From Pseudomonadota bacterium (GTDB lineage Bacteria; Pseudomonadota; Alphaproteobacteria; Caulobacterales; Caulobacteraceae), in assembly GCA_023390245.1 (NCBI GenBank), contig JAEWDF010000049.1, positions 1 to 18,767 of the forward strand: a DNA stretch of 18,767 nucleotides, given 5' to 3'. Below, piece by piece: positions 7,338 to 14,633 of the stretch (positions are counted from its first letter, which is position 1; each line of letters opens with the position of its first letter). The position numbers and the translations under genes are program-made. The notes beneath the pieces were generated by a model, which was not told the DNA's origin, did not search any database, and worked only from the letters and a program-made list of their open reading frames with translations.

Positions 7338-8086
7338 GCGCCTACGCAGGACGGTTCGCGGGCCGCACCGCCGTCGTCACCGGCGGCGCCTCGGGCCTGG
7401 GCAAGGCCGCCGCCGCCCGCATCGTCGCCGAGGGCGGCAAGGTGGTGCTGTGGGACCTGAACGCCGACACGCTGAAGACGGCGGCTGAAGAGGTCGGCGC
7501 GGCCGACGTCGTCGCCCTGGACGTCGCCGATCCCGACGCGGTCGCCGCGGCGGCCGAGGCGTCGAGCAAGGCGCTCGGGGGGCGGATCGACATCCTGGTC
7601 GCATCGGCGGGCGTCACCGGCGCGACCGTGCCCGTACCGGACTTCCCGATCGACAGCTGGAAGCGCGTCGTCGACATCAACCTGAACGGCGTCTTCTACT
7701 GCGCGCGCGCCGTAGTGCCCTACATGCTGGCGAACGGCTACGGCCGCATCGTCAACGTCGCCTCGGTGGCGGGCAAGGAAGGCAATCCGAACGCTAGCGC
7801 CTATTCCGCGTCCAAGGCCGGCGTGATCGGCTTCACCAAGTCGCTGGGCAAGGAGCTGGCCGGCAAGGGCGTGATCGCCAACAGCCTGACCCCCGCCACC
7901 TTCGAAAGCCCCATCCTGGAGCAGCTGCCGCAGAGCCAGGTCGACTACATGCGCTCCAAGATCCCGATGGGCCGTCTGGGCGAAGTCGAGGAAAGCGCCG
8001 CCATGGTCTGTTTCATGGCGTCGGAGGAATGCAGCTTCACCACCGCCTCGACGTTCGATACGTCGGGCGGCCGCACCACCTACTGA
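7334..8086 (+). CDS. SDR, probable 2-keto-3-deoxy-L-rhamnonate 4-dehydrogenase (LRA5-like)
   Basis: A 250-residue classical SDR with TGGASGLG (16-23), a catalytic set Asn116, Ser144, Tyr157 and Lys161 (YSASK), and NSLTPATFESPI after the active site. SAGV (91-94) replaces the usual NNAG. In the diketo-hydrolase route LRA5 oxidises C4 of 2-keto-3-deoxy-L-rhamnonate with NAD to give the diketo acid cleaved by the FAH enzyme. The ATGA overlap with that gene indicates translational coupling. The substrate is inferred from position; the sequence alone fits many sugar or 3-oxoacyl reductase-type SDRs. The ATG at 7334 gives a normal N-terminus, and earlier in-frame starts only extend into the shadow of the FAH gene. 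Confidence 0.85.
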   Translation: MSAYAGRFAGRTAVVTGGASGLGKAAAARIVAEGGKVVLWDLNADTLKTAAEEVGAADVVALDVADPDAVAAAAEASSKALGGRIDILVASAGVTGATVPVPDFPIDSWKRVVDINLNGVFYCARAVVPYMLANGYGRIVNVASVAGKEGNPNASAYSASKAGVIGFTKSLGKELAGKGVIANSLTPATFESPILEQLPQSQVDYMRSKIPMGRLGEVEESAAMVCFMASEECSFTTASTFDTSGGRTTY

Positions 8087-8099
8087 CGGAGCCGCGCGC

Positions 8100-9002
8100 G
8101 TGGCCTCGGACCTTCGCATCGTCGACAGCCACGTCCACCTGTGGGACCTGTCGCGCGCGCGCTATGGTTGGCTCCAGGACGACCCCCTGCCGAACAATCC
8201 GGCGGGGGACATGGCCCCGATCGCCAACCGCGACTATCTGCTGAAGGACTATCTGGCCGACACCGCCGGCTGGCGCGTGGACAAGATCGTCCATGTCGAG
8301 GCCGGCCAGCCCGTGGGCCATCAGTTGGCCGAGACCGACTGGCTCCAGTCTCTGGCCGACCAGTACGGCTATCCCCAGGGGATTGTCGCCGGCGCCGACC
8401 TGCTGGACCCCGGCCTGGACGCCCTGCTGGAGGCCCACGCCGCGCGCCCCAACGTGCGCGGCGTGCGCCAGATCGTCTGCTGGCACGACGATCCGCTGAA
8501 GACCTACAATCCCCGCGACCTGCTGCCCGATCCGAAGTGGGTCGAAGGCTTCGCCAAGCTGGCGAAATACGGCCTGTCGTTCGATCTTCAGCTCTATCCG
8601 TCGCAGATGGCGACCGCCGCCATCATCGCCGCGCGCCATCCCGACATTCCCATGATCGTCAATCACGCCGGCCTGCCGACGGACCGCGACGCGGCCGGCA
8701 TGGAGCGCTGGACGACCGGCCTTCGCCTGCTGGCCGCTCAGCCGCACGTCTCGATCAAGATTTCCGGCCTGGGCATTACCGACCGCGCCTGGACCACCGA
8801 TTCCATCCGGCCCATCGTGCTGGAGTGCATCGACGCGTTCGGGACCGAGCGGGCGATGTTCGCCTCCGACTTCCCGGTCGAAAGCGTCCACGGGACGTTC
8901 GACGCCTTCTATTCCGCCTTCGACGCGATCACGGCCGACTTCTCGGCCGAGGAACGCGACCGCCTGTTCGCCGCCAACGCCGAGGCGATCTACCGCATCT
9001 GA
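8100..9002 (+). CDS. Amidohydrolase-family sugar lactonase, probable L-rhamnono-1,4-lactonase (LRA2-like)
   Basis: A 300-residue TIM-barrel metal-dependent hydrolase of the amidohydrolase_2/COG3618 type. The metal site is recognisable as HVH (His11, His13), His189 in MIVNHAG and Asp257 in FASDFPVES. Relatives hydrolyse lactones of L-fuconate, L-rhamnonate or 4-sulfomuconolactone. Here it fills the step between the L-rhamnose dehydrogenase and L-rhamnonate dehydratase. The start is GTG (8100-8102), with CGGAG about 8 nt upstream, 13 nt after the preceding stop; the protein begins normally just ahead of the VDSHVHLWD strand. Specificity rests on context. Confidence 0.85.
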   Translation: MASDLRIVDSHVHLWDLSRARYGWLQDDPLPNNPAGDMAPIANRDYLLKDYLADTAGWRVDKIVHVEAGQPVGHQLAETDWLQSLADQYGYPQGIVAGADLLDPGLDALLEAHAARPNVRGVRQIVCWHDDPLKTYNPRDLLPDPKWVEGFAKLAKYGLSFDLQLYPSQMATAAIIAARHPDIPMIVNHAGLPTDRDAAGMERWTTGLRLLAAQPHVSIKISGLGITDRAWTTDSIRPIVLECIDAFGTERAMFASDFPVESVHGTFDAFYSAFDAITADFSAEERDRLFAANAEAIYRI

Positions 9003-9057
9003 TTTTCACCGCCGAAACCGCACGAAGACGGCCAGGCCAGAGGAGCCCGAGGATTCA

Positions 9058-10317
9058 ATGAGCATCGAGACCGACGCCGCCCACACCCCCGGAGGCCTCG
9101 CCCGCCCCGGCGGAAACCTGCGCGGCCCCCTGGCCTTCGCCATCGCCTGCTTCCTGATCTGGGGCCTGGCCTACGGTCTGCTGGACGTGCTGAACAAGCA
9201 TTTCCAGGAGACGCTGAGCATCAGTCACGCCGACAGCGCATGGCTGCAGATCGCCTATTTCGGGGCCTATCTGCTGCTGTCGGTCCCCGCCGGCATGCTG
9301 CTGCACGCGCGGGGCTACAAGTTCGGCATCGTCACCGGCCTGATCGTCGCGGCCATCGGCGCCCTACTGTTCATTCCGGCGGCGGGCGCGGGCGCCTTCC
9401 TGCCCTTCGTCGGCTCCATGTTCGTGCTGGCGGCCGGCCTGTGCATCCTGGAAACCAGCGCCGACACCTACGTCAACGTCCTGGGCGACCCCGCCAAGGC
9501 GCCCCAGCGGCTGAACCTGGCCCAGTCGTTCAATGCGCTGGGCGTCTTCTTCGGCCCGCTGATCGGCGGCGCGGTTTTCTTCAGCCCGACCACGACCCAG
9601 GCCCTGGGCGGCGCGACCCGCTCGATCCAGATCGTCTATGGCCTGATCGCGGTCGGCATCGTCCTGTTCGCCCTGGCTGTCTGGCGCGCCCGCCTGCCGG
9701 AAACAGGCCTGTCCGACCACGGCGAAGACGCGGGCGGCGACGCCGTGCGTCCGCTGACGCAACAGCCGCACTTCGTCGCCGGGGTCATCACCCAGGCCCT
9801 CTATCTGGGCGCCCAGGTCGGGATTGGGGCCTTCTTCATCAACCTGGTGACCCAGAACTGGCAGGGCCTGACCAGCCAGGAAGGCGCCTTCATGCTGTCG
9901 CTGGGGGCCATCGGCTATCTGGTCGGGCGTTTCGCCTCCACCGCCCTGCTGCTGCGCGTCAGCCCCCGGAAGCTTCTCACCACCTATGGCGTCGTCAACG
10001 TGGTCCTCACCCTGATCGTGGCGGCCGGCGTCGACAAGGTGTCGCCGATCGCCCTGATCGCCACCTTCTTCTTCATGTCGACCATGTTCGCCACCATCTT
10101 CGCCCTGGGCACCGCGGGGCTGGGTGCGGCGACAAAGAAGGCCTCGTCCTTCATGGTCATGGCCATCGGCGGCGGTGTCCTGCTGCCGTGGCCCATGGGC
10201 AAGCTGTCGGACCTGTACGGCGCCCACGTCGCCTTCCTGCTGCCCTGCATCTGCTTCGCCGTGGTCGCCTGGTACGGCTGGAAGGGCGCGGGCCTGGGCC
10301 GCAAGGAGGCCGTCTGA
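9058..10317 (+). CDS. FucP-like MFS sugar:H+ symporter, probable L-rhamnose importer
   Basis: A 419-residue inner-membrane permease of the major facilitator superfamily with about 12 hydrophobic segments. Motifs typical of the FucP family are AYFGAYLLLSVPAGMLL, GYKFGIVTGL (102-111 region), ETSADTYVNVLGDP and RLNLAQSFNALGVFFGPLIGG. FucP imports L-fucose with protons in E. coli; here the neighbouring genes point to L-rhamnose, or to a rhamnose-containing oligosaccharide product. GAGGA at 9049-9053 supports the ATG at 9058, following a 55-nt gap after the lactonase gene. The stop TGA shares its A with the ATG of the next gene (TGATG), a tight coupling of importer and exported glycosidase-like protein. 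Confidence 0.9.
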   Translation: MSIETDAAHTPGGLARPGGNLRGPLAFAIACFLIWGLAYGLLDVLNKHFQETLSISHADSAWLQIAYFGAYLLLSVPAGMLLHARGYKFGIVTGLIVAAIGALLFIPAAGAGAFLPFVGSMFVLAAGLCILETSADTYVNVLGDPAKAPQRLNLAQSFNALGVFFGPLIGGAVFFSPTTTQALGGATRSIQIVYGLIAVGIVLFALAVWRARLPETGLSDHGEDAGGDAVRPLTQQPHFVAGVITQALYLGAQVGIGAFFINLVTQNWQGLTSQEGAFMLSLGAIGYLVGRFASTALLLRVSPRKLLTTYGVVNVVLTLIVAAGVDKVSPIALIATFFFMSTMFATIFALGTAGLGAATKKASSFMVMAIGGGVLLPWPMGKLSDLYGAHVAFLLPCICFAVVAWYGWKGAGLGRKEAV

Positions 10318-12596
10318 TGCGTCTGCGCGCCGCCCTGCTCGCCTTCACCCTGCTGACCGGCGCGCCCGCCTGCGCCCAGACGGTGCAGCCGACGGCCGCC
10401 CTGGCTCCCGCCGCGCCGATCGACCGCCACGCGCTGGTGACGCGCCACAACGTCGTCCTGACCGCCATCGACCGGCACGCGCCGATCCAGCTGGGCAACG
10501 GCGACCTGGGCTTCACGGCGGACATCACCGGATTGCAGACCTTCCCGGAGCAGTATTCGGAGCTGGCCCCGCTGATGACCATGGCCCAGTGGGCCTGGCA
10601 CAGCTTTCCCAACCCCGAGGGCTACACCGAACAGGACGGCCTGATCGACGTTCCCGTTCCCCGCCGGGGCGAGCAGCCCTACGCCTGGATGAAGTCCTGG
10701 GACGTGGCCGAGACCAACCCCGCCTACACCTGGCTGCGGGCCAATCCGCACCGCTTTTCGCTGAGCCGCATCGGCCTGACCTTCGCCGACGGCCGCGACC
10801 TGGACTTCGCCAAGGTCGCCGACACGCGCCAGACCCTTGACCTGTGGTCGGGAGCCCTGACCAGCCGCTTCACCTATGACGGCCGGCCGGTCGAGGTGGT
10901 CACCCGGGTTCACCCGGTGCTGGACATGGTGATGGTGGAGATCGCCTCCCCCCTCGTCGCCAGCGACGGCCTGGGCGTCCGCATCCGCTATCCGGGCGTC
11001 AATCCGGCGATCAATCCGGACACCACCACCTTCGACGACACGGGCGCCCAAAGCCTGGTCGTCGTCGGCCGCACGGAAGGCGAGACCCGCATCCGCCGCA
11101 CCCTGGACGACACCACCTACTTCTCCGCCATCGCCGGCAACGGCCGCGTGGATCAGGCCGGCCCGACCGACTTCCGCGTTGCACCGACCGGCGGCGAGCG
11201 TCTTCAGGTCATGGTCCGCTTCGATCAGGGCGACAGCGACGTCGCAACCCCCGCCTTCGCCGCCGCCGCCCAGGCGACGACGACCGGCTGGAACGCCTTC
11301 TGGACCCAGGGCGGCGCTATCGACTTCTCGGGCAGCACCGACCCGCGCGCCGCCGAACTGGAGCGCCGGGTGGTCCTGTCGCAATACCTGTCGGCGGTGA
11401 ACGGCGCCGGCGAGCTGCCGCCCCAGGAAGAGGGCCTGTTCTCCAACAGCTGGTACGGCAAGTTCCACCTGGAGATGCACCCCTGGCATTCCGGCTGGCA
11501 GGCTCTGTGGGGTCACCCGGAGATGCTGGAGCGCAGTCTGCCCTGGTACGTCTCCAACCTGCCCAACGCCCGCGCCGAGGCCGCCCGCCACCGGGTGAAG
11601 GGCGCCTGGTGGCCCAAGATGGTGGGGCCCGAGGGCCGCAACAGCCCCAGCCTGGTCTCCCCCTTCATCATGTGGCAGCAGCCGCACCCGATCCTGCTGG
11701 CCGAACTGGTCTGGCGGGCCGAGAAGGACCCGGCCCTGCTGGACCGCTACGGCGAGGTGGTCGAGGCCACCGCCGACCTGCTGGCCTCCTGGCCCATCGC
11801 CGACGGCGACCGCCTGAACCTGGGAACGCCGATGATCCCGGCGCAGGAGAACTACGATCCCCTGACCACCATCAACCCGACCTTCGAGGTCGAATATTTC
11901 CGCTGGGCCCTGGAAACCGCCCAGGCCTGGCGCGAACGCCGGGGCCAGCCGCGCAAGGCCGAATGGGACGCCGCCCTGGCCCGGATCGCGCCGCCGCCGA
12001 TGAAGGACGGCCTCTATCTGCCGGTCGAGAGCGTGCCCGACTTCTGGGACACGGCCATGTCCGACGCCTGCCGGGGCCACGCGGCGGCCGCCCAGTGCAA
12101 GAACCGCGACCATCCGTCGTTCCTGATGGCCTATGGCTTCATCCCCGGCGAGCGGATCGACCCCGCCGCCATGCGCCGGACCTTCGCGGCGGTCGAGGCG
12201 AACTGGGACGTGCGCCAGACCTGGGGCTGGGACTTCCCGATGATGGCCATGACCGCCGCCCGGCTGGGCGAGCCGGACAAGGCGGTCGACTGGCTGTTCG
12301 CCGATCTGAAGAACAACCAGTGGGGCCCCACCGGCATGACGCCGCGCGTCCACCTGGACGAGCACGCCGACGAACTGGTGCCGACCTCGGCCGGCGCCGG
12401 CGGCGTGGCGATGGCCGTCAATCCCGACGGCCCCGGCTATCGCCGCGCGGCCGAGACCTACTTCCCCTCCAATGGCTCGCTGCTGATGGCCGTGGGCCTG
12501 ATGGCCGCCGGCTGGGATGGTTCGACCGGCCATGCGCCCGGCTTTCCGAAGGATGGCTGGACCGTCCGGGTCGAAGGCCTGACCCCCGCCCCGTGA
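10317..12596 (+). CDS. Exported (alpha/alpha)6-barrel glycosidase-like protein, function unassigned
   Basis: A 759-residue protein with a signal peptide (MRLRAALLAF then TLLTGAPACA, likely cut after residue 20), so probably periplasmic. An N-terminal beta-rich region carries IQLGNGDLGFTADITGLQTF (57-76) and QWAWHSFPN (91-99), features I associate with uncharacterised GH65-like proteins of polysaccharide-utilisation loci. The C-terminal part has helical-barrel motifs NSWYGKFHLEMHPWHSGWQ (about 376-394) and WDVRQTWGWDFPMMAMTAA (about 629-647). The segment PAQENYDP contains Glu511, which by analogy with clan GH-L enzymes could be the general acid; this is inference. Co-transcription with the symporter suggests it releases L-rhamnose or a rhamnose-containing oligosaccharide. 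I cannot place it in a named CAZy family. The start follows the TGATG overlap. Confidence 0.7.
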   Translation: MRLRAALLAFTLLTGAPACAQTVQPTAALAPAAPIDRHALVTRHNVVLTAIDRHAPIQLGNGDLGFTADITGLQTFPEQYSELAPLMTMAQWAWHSFPNPEGYTEQDGLIDVPVPRRGEQPYAWMKSWDVAETNPAYTWLRANPHRFSLSRIGLTFADGRDLDFAKVADTRQTLDLWSGALTSRFTYDGRPVEVVTRVHPVLDMVMVEIASPLVASDGLGVRIRYPGVNPAINPDTTTFDDTGAQSLVVVGRTEGETRIRRTLDDTTYFSAIAGNGRVDQAGPTDFRVAPTGGERLQVMVRFDQGDSDVATPAFAAAAQATTTGWNAFWTQGGAIDFSGSTDPRAAELERRVVLSQYLSAVNGAGELPPQEEGLFSNSWYGKFHLEMHPWHSGWQALWGHPEMLERSLPWYVSNLPNARAEAARHRVKGAWWPKMVGPEGRNSPSLVSPFIMWQQPHPILLAELVWRAEKDPALLDRYGEVVEATADLLASWPIADGDRLNLGTPMIPAQENYDPLTTINPTFEVEYFRWALETAQAWRERRGQPRKAEWDAALARIAPPPMKDGLYLPVESVPDFWDTAMSDACRGHAAAAQCKNRDHPSFLMAYGFIPGERIDPAAMRRTFAAVEANWDVRQTWGWDFPMMAMTAARLGEPDKAVDWLFADLKNNQWGPTGMTPRVHLDEHADELVPTSAGAGGVAMAVNPDGPGYRRAAETYFPSNGSLLMAVGLMAAGWDGSTGHAPGFPKDGWTVRVEGLTPAP

Positions 12597-12619
12597 TTTC
12601 AAAGACAGAGGACCGCCCC

Positions 12620-14077
12620 ATGACGACCTCCCGACGCTCCGCGCTGAAAGCGCTGCTCGCCGCCCCCGCCGCCGGCGTCATGGCCGGCGCCGTCCAGGCC
12701 CAGACCGCGCCTGTCCAGACCGCGCCTGCCCAGACTCCGGCTTCGACCGGCGCGCCGGTCTTCCCGGCGCCGAACACGGCCCCGCCGATCCACCAGGTGG
12801 GCGATACGCCGCCGCCCTGGCCGACCTGGGACGGCCCCGTGCCAACCGACTGGGTGGACCCCAAGACCGGTCACCGCGTCATCCGCCTGTCGGGGGACGA
12901 AGGCGGCAACAAGCTCTACTTCTACCGCAGCAGCTTCACGCCTCAGGGCGACGTCCTGGTCTTCTCCTCGCCCGAGGGGATCGTGAAGGTCGAGCTGAAC
13001 AACGGCTTCCGCCGCTCGGTGCTGCTGCCCGACGACAAGGCCGACCTGATGGTCACGGGCCGCAAGACCCGCACCGCCTACTACACCGTCTCCGAGCCCG
13101 GCGACGGCCAGCCGACCGACCGGCCGCGCGCCCTCTACGCCGTCGACATCGACAGCGGCCAGACGCGCCGCCTGGCGCGCATCGAGCAGGGCCAGTTCAG
13201 CTCGATCAACGCCGACGAGACCCTGGTGGTCGGCACGGTCGCCTATGGCGACGCGCCGCTCCAGCCCGACGCCGCCGACCCGCGCAACCGCCGCGCCGGC
13301 CAGGCCGAATACGCCGCCCTGGGGCCGGACGGAAAGCCGCTGAACTTCGCCAAGGCCAAGGGCGTCCGCATGCTCCAGCGCTGGGCTGCGCGCGTGCCGA
13401 TGGAGCTGTTCGTCGTCGATCTGAAGACCGGCGAGCGGCGCGTCATCCATTCCGCGACCGACTGGCTGAACCACCCGCAGTTCTCGCCAACCGACCCCGA
13501 CCGCATCATCTTCTCGCACGAGGGGCCGTGGCACCGCGTCGACCGCATGTGGACGATCAAGACCGACGGCTCGGACCTGCGCAAGCTGCACCAGCGGACG
13601 ATGAACTTCGAGATCTTCGGCCACGAATGGTTCAGCCCGGACGGCAAGCAGGTGATGTACGACCTCCAGACCCCGCGCGGCCAGGTTTACTGGGTCGCCT
13701 CGGTGGACCTGGAGACCGGCAAGCGCGTCTATCGCCGGGTCGAGCAGAACAGCTGGTCGGTCCACTTCAACACCGCGCCGGACGGGACCTTCTTCGCCGG
13801 CGACGGCGGCGACGCCGACATGGTCGCCCATGCGCCGGACGGAAAATGGCTGGTCTTGCTGCGGCCGGAAGCCCTCGTCGATTCCGACCCCGACAGCGAC
13901 AAGGACGACCTGATCTCGGTCGAATACCTGCGCACCGAGCGGCTGGTGGACATGGGCCTGCACGACTACAGGCTTGAGCCCAACGTCACCTTCACCCCGG
14001 ACGGCAAGTGGGTGCTGTTCGTGTCGAACATGCACGGAAAGAACCACGTCTACGCGGCGGAGGTGGCCAGGGCCTGA
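12620..14077 (+). CDS. Tat-exported oligogalacturonate lyase-like (PL22) beta-propeller protein
   Basis: A 485-residue protein with a twin-arginine-type signal peptide (SRRSALKALLAAPAAGVMAG, 4-23, cleavage near AQA 26-28), then a Pro/Thr/Gln-rich linker and a propeller of repeated SPDGK-type blades. It resembles PL22 oligogalacturonate lyases: DPKTGHRVIRLS (80-91), HPQFSP (285-290), FSHEGPWHRVDRMW (298-311), MNFEIFGHEWFSPDG (328-342) and SWSVHFN (378-384), with His285, His300, His335 and His382 as candidate catalytic or Mn ligands. PL22 enzymes cleave unsaturated oligogalacturonides and are usually cytoplasmic, so export is unusual; the real substrate may be a rhamnogalacturonan fragment. AGAGGA lies about 8 nt before the ATG at 12620. 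It is the last gene of the operon. Confidence 0.8.
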   Translation: MTTSRRSALKALLAAPAAGVMAGAVQAQTAPVQTAPAQTPASTGAPVFPAPNTAPPIHQVGDTPPPWPTWDGPVPTDWVDPKTGHRVIRLSGDEGGNKLYFYRSSFTPQGDVLVFSSPEGIVKVELNNGFRRSVLLPDDKADLMVTGRKTRTAYYTVSEPGDGQPTDRPRALYAVDIDSGQTRRLARIEQGQFSSINADETLVVGTVAYGDAPLQPDAADPRNRRAGQAEYAALGPDGKPLNFAKAKGVRMLQRWAARVPMELFVVDLKTGERRVIHSATDWLNHPQFSPTDPDRIIFSHEGPWHRVDRMWTIKTDGSDLRKLHQRTMNFEIFGHEWFSPDGKQVMYDLQTPRGQVYWVASVDLETGKRVYRRVEQNSWSVHFNTAPDGTFFAGDGGDADMVAHAPDGKWLVLLRPEALVDSDPDSDKDDLISVEYLRTERLVDMGLHDYRLEPNVTFTPDGKWVLFVSNMHGKNHVYAAEVARA

Positions 14078-14092
14078 CGCTTGACGCGCCTC

Positions 14093-14153
14093 GTCTCCTC
14101 CCCACTCTGTGGGGAGGTGGCTCGGAGCGAAGCGGAGAGACGGAGGGGTTCTT
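14093..14153 (+). repeat. Repeat copy 1: right arm only
   Basis: A 61-nt arm starting GTCTCCTCCCC, with a short hairpin (CTCCCC / GGGGAG), a middle block GGCTCGGAGCGAAGCGGAG and the end GGAGGGGTTCTT. It begins 15 nt after the PL22-like gene stop. Its last two bases are the TT of the proposed TTG start of the DUF559 gene, and GGAGGGG would be that gene's ribosome-binding site. Nearly identical arms lie at 14567-14627 and 16938-16998. Confidence 0.9.
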
Positions 14154-14508
14154 GGCCACGACTCAAGGCGCTGTCTCGCGGGCGCGCGTGCTTCGCAGGG
14201 CGTTGTCCCCGCCTGAAGCCCGCCTGTGGACCTGCCTCCGCCGCCAGGCGCTCGGCGGCCTGAAGTTCCGCCGCCAGCATCCCATCGGCCCTTACGTCCT
14301 CGACTTCTACTGCCCCGAAGCCTGTCTGGCCGTCGAAGTCGACGGCCAGCAGCATCTCGACGGCGGCGACCACGACGCTCGCCGCGACCATTGGCTGGCG
14401 ACACAGGATGTCGCGGTCATCCGCATACCGGCGGAAGACGTCCGGACGAACCTCGACGCCATTCTGACCTTCATCCGTCGATCAGCCGAGGCCCGAATTC
14501 GCGGCTAA
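14152..14508 (+). CDS. DUF559 domain protein, PD-(D/E)XK/Vsr-like endonuclease fold
   Basis: With a TTG start at 14152 this is a 118-residue protein, the normal size for stand-alone DUF559 proteins. Visible signatures are ARVLRRALSPPEARLWTCLR (11-30), GLKFRRQHPIGPYVLDFYCP (36-55), LAVEVDGQQH (59-68) and a C-terminal RIPAEDVRTN. Asp51 with Glu62 and Asp64 are candidate nuclease residues; the family is related to Vsr/restriction-like nucleases but has no agreed function. GGAGGGG upstream supports the TTG, though a GTG at codon 13 is possible. Longer in-frame starts would read through the repeat and into the preceding gene. Both ends lie in repeat arms: TT of the start and AA of the stop belong to a 12-nt inverted repeat (14142-14153 and 14507-14518). 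Confidence 0.82.
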   Translation: MATTQGAVSRARVLRRALSPPEARLWTCLRRQALGGLKFRRQHPIGPYVLDFYCPEACLAVEVDGQQHLDGGDHDARRDHWLATQDVAVIRIPAEDVRTNLDAILTFIRRSAEARIRG

Positions 14509-14627
14509 GAACCCCTCCACCGCTTCGCGGTCCCCCTCCCCACTGCGTGGGGAGGAGACAGGTCCCGTCTCCTCCCCGCTTCGCGGGGAGGTGGCTCGGA
14601 GCGCAGCGGAGAGACGGAGGGGCTCTC
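14507..14627 (+). repeat. Repeat copy 2: full unit, left arm plus right arm
   Basis: Left arm 14507-14559 (53 nt, starts AAGAACCCCTCC), 7-nt linker, right arm 14567-14627 (61 nt). The right arm's reverse complement shares the outer AGARCCCCTCC and the inner CTCCCC-N7-GGGGAGGAGAC with the left arm, while the middle blocks differ. The whole is therefore an imperfect inverted pair with several internal hairpins (ACCGC/GCGGT at 14519-14531; CTCCCC/GGGGAG; CTCCCCGC/GCGGGGAG). It fills the gap between the convergent DUF559 and glyS genes and may act as their terminator. Confidence 0.9.
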
Positions 14628-14633
14628 TTTCCC

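Noticed and set aside
9240..10316. Long upstream extension of the glycosidase-like frame into the symporter gene
   Set aside because: The sequence before 10317 is an off-frame reading of the symporter. The ATG at 10317 begins with a signal peptide and overlaps the symporter stop as TGATG.
9984..12602. 872-residue open frame on the minus strand opposite the glycosidase-like gene
   Set aside because: Composition is Gly/Ala/Arg/His/Gln-rich without domains, typical of antisense frames in GC-rich DNA. The plus-strand frame has a signal peptide, motifs and operon overlap.
14008..14151. Longer DUF559 protein starting within the PL22-like gene
   Set aside because: The extension reads an alternate frame of the lyase end and then repeat arm, and would exceed the usual size of stand-alone DUF559 proteins.
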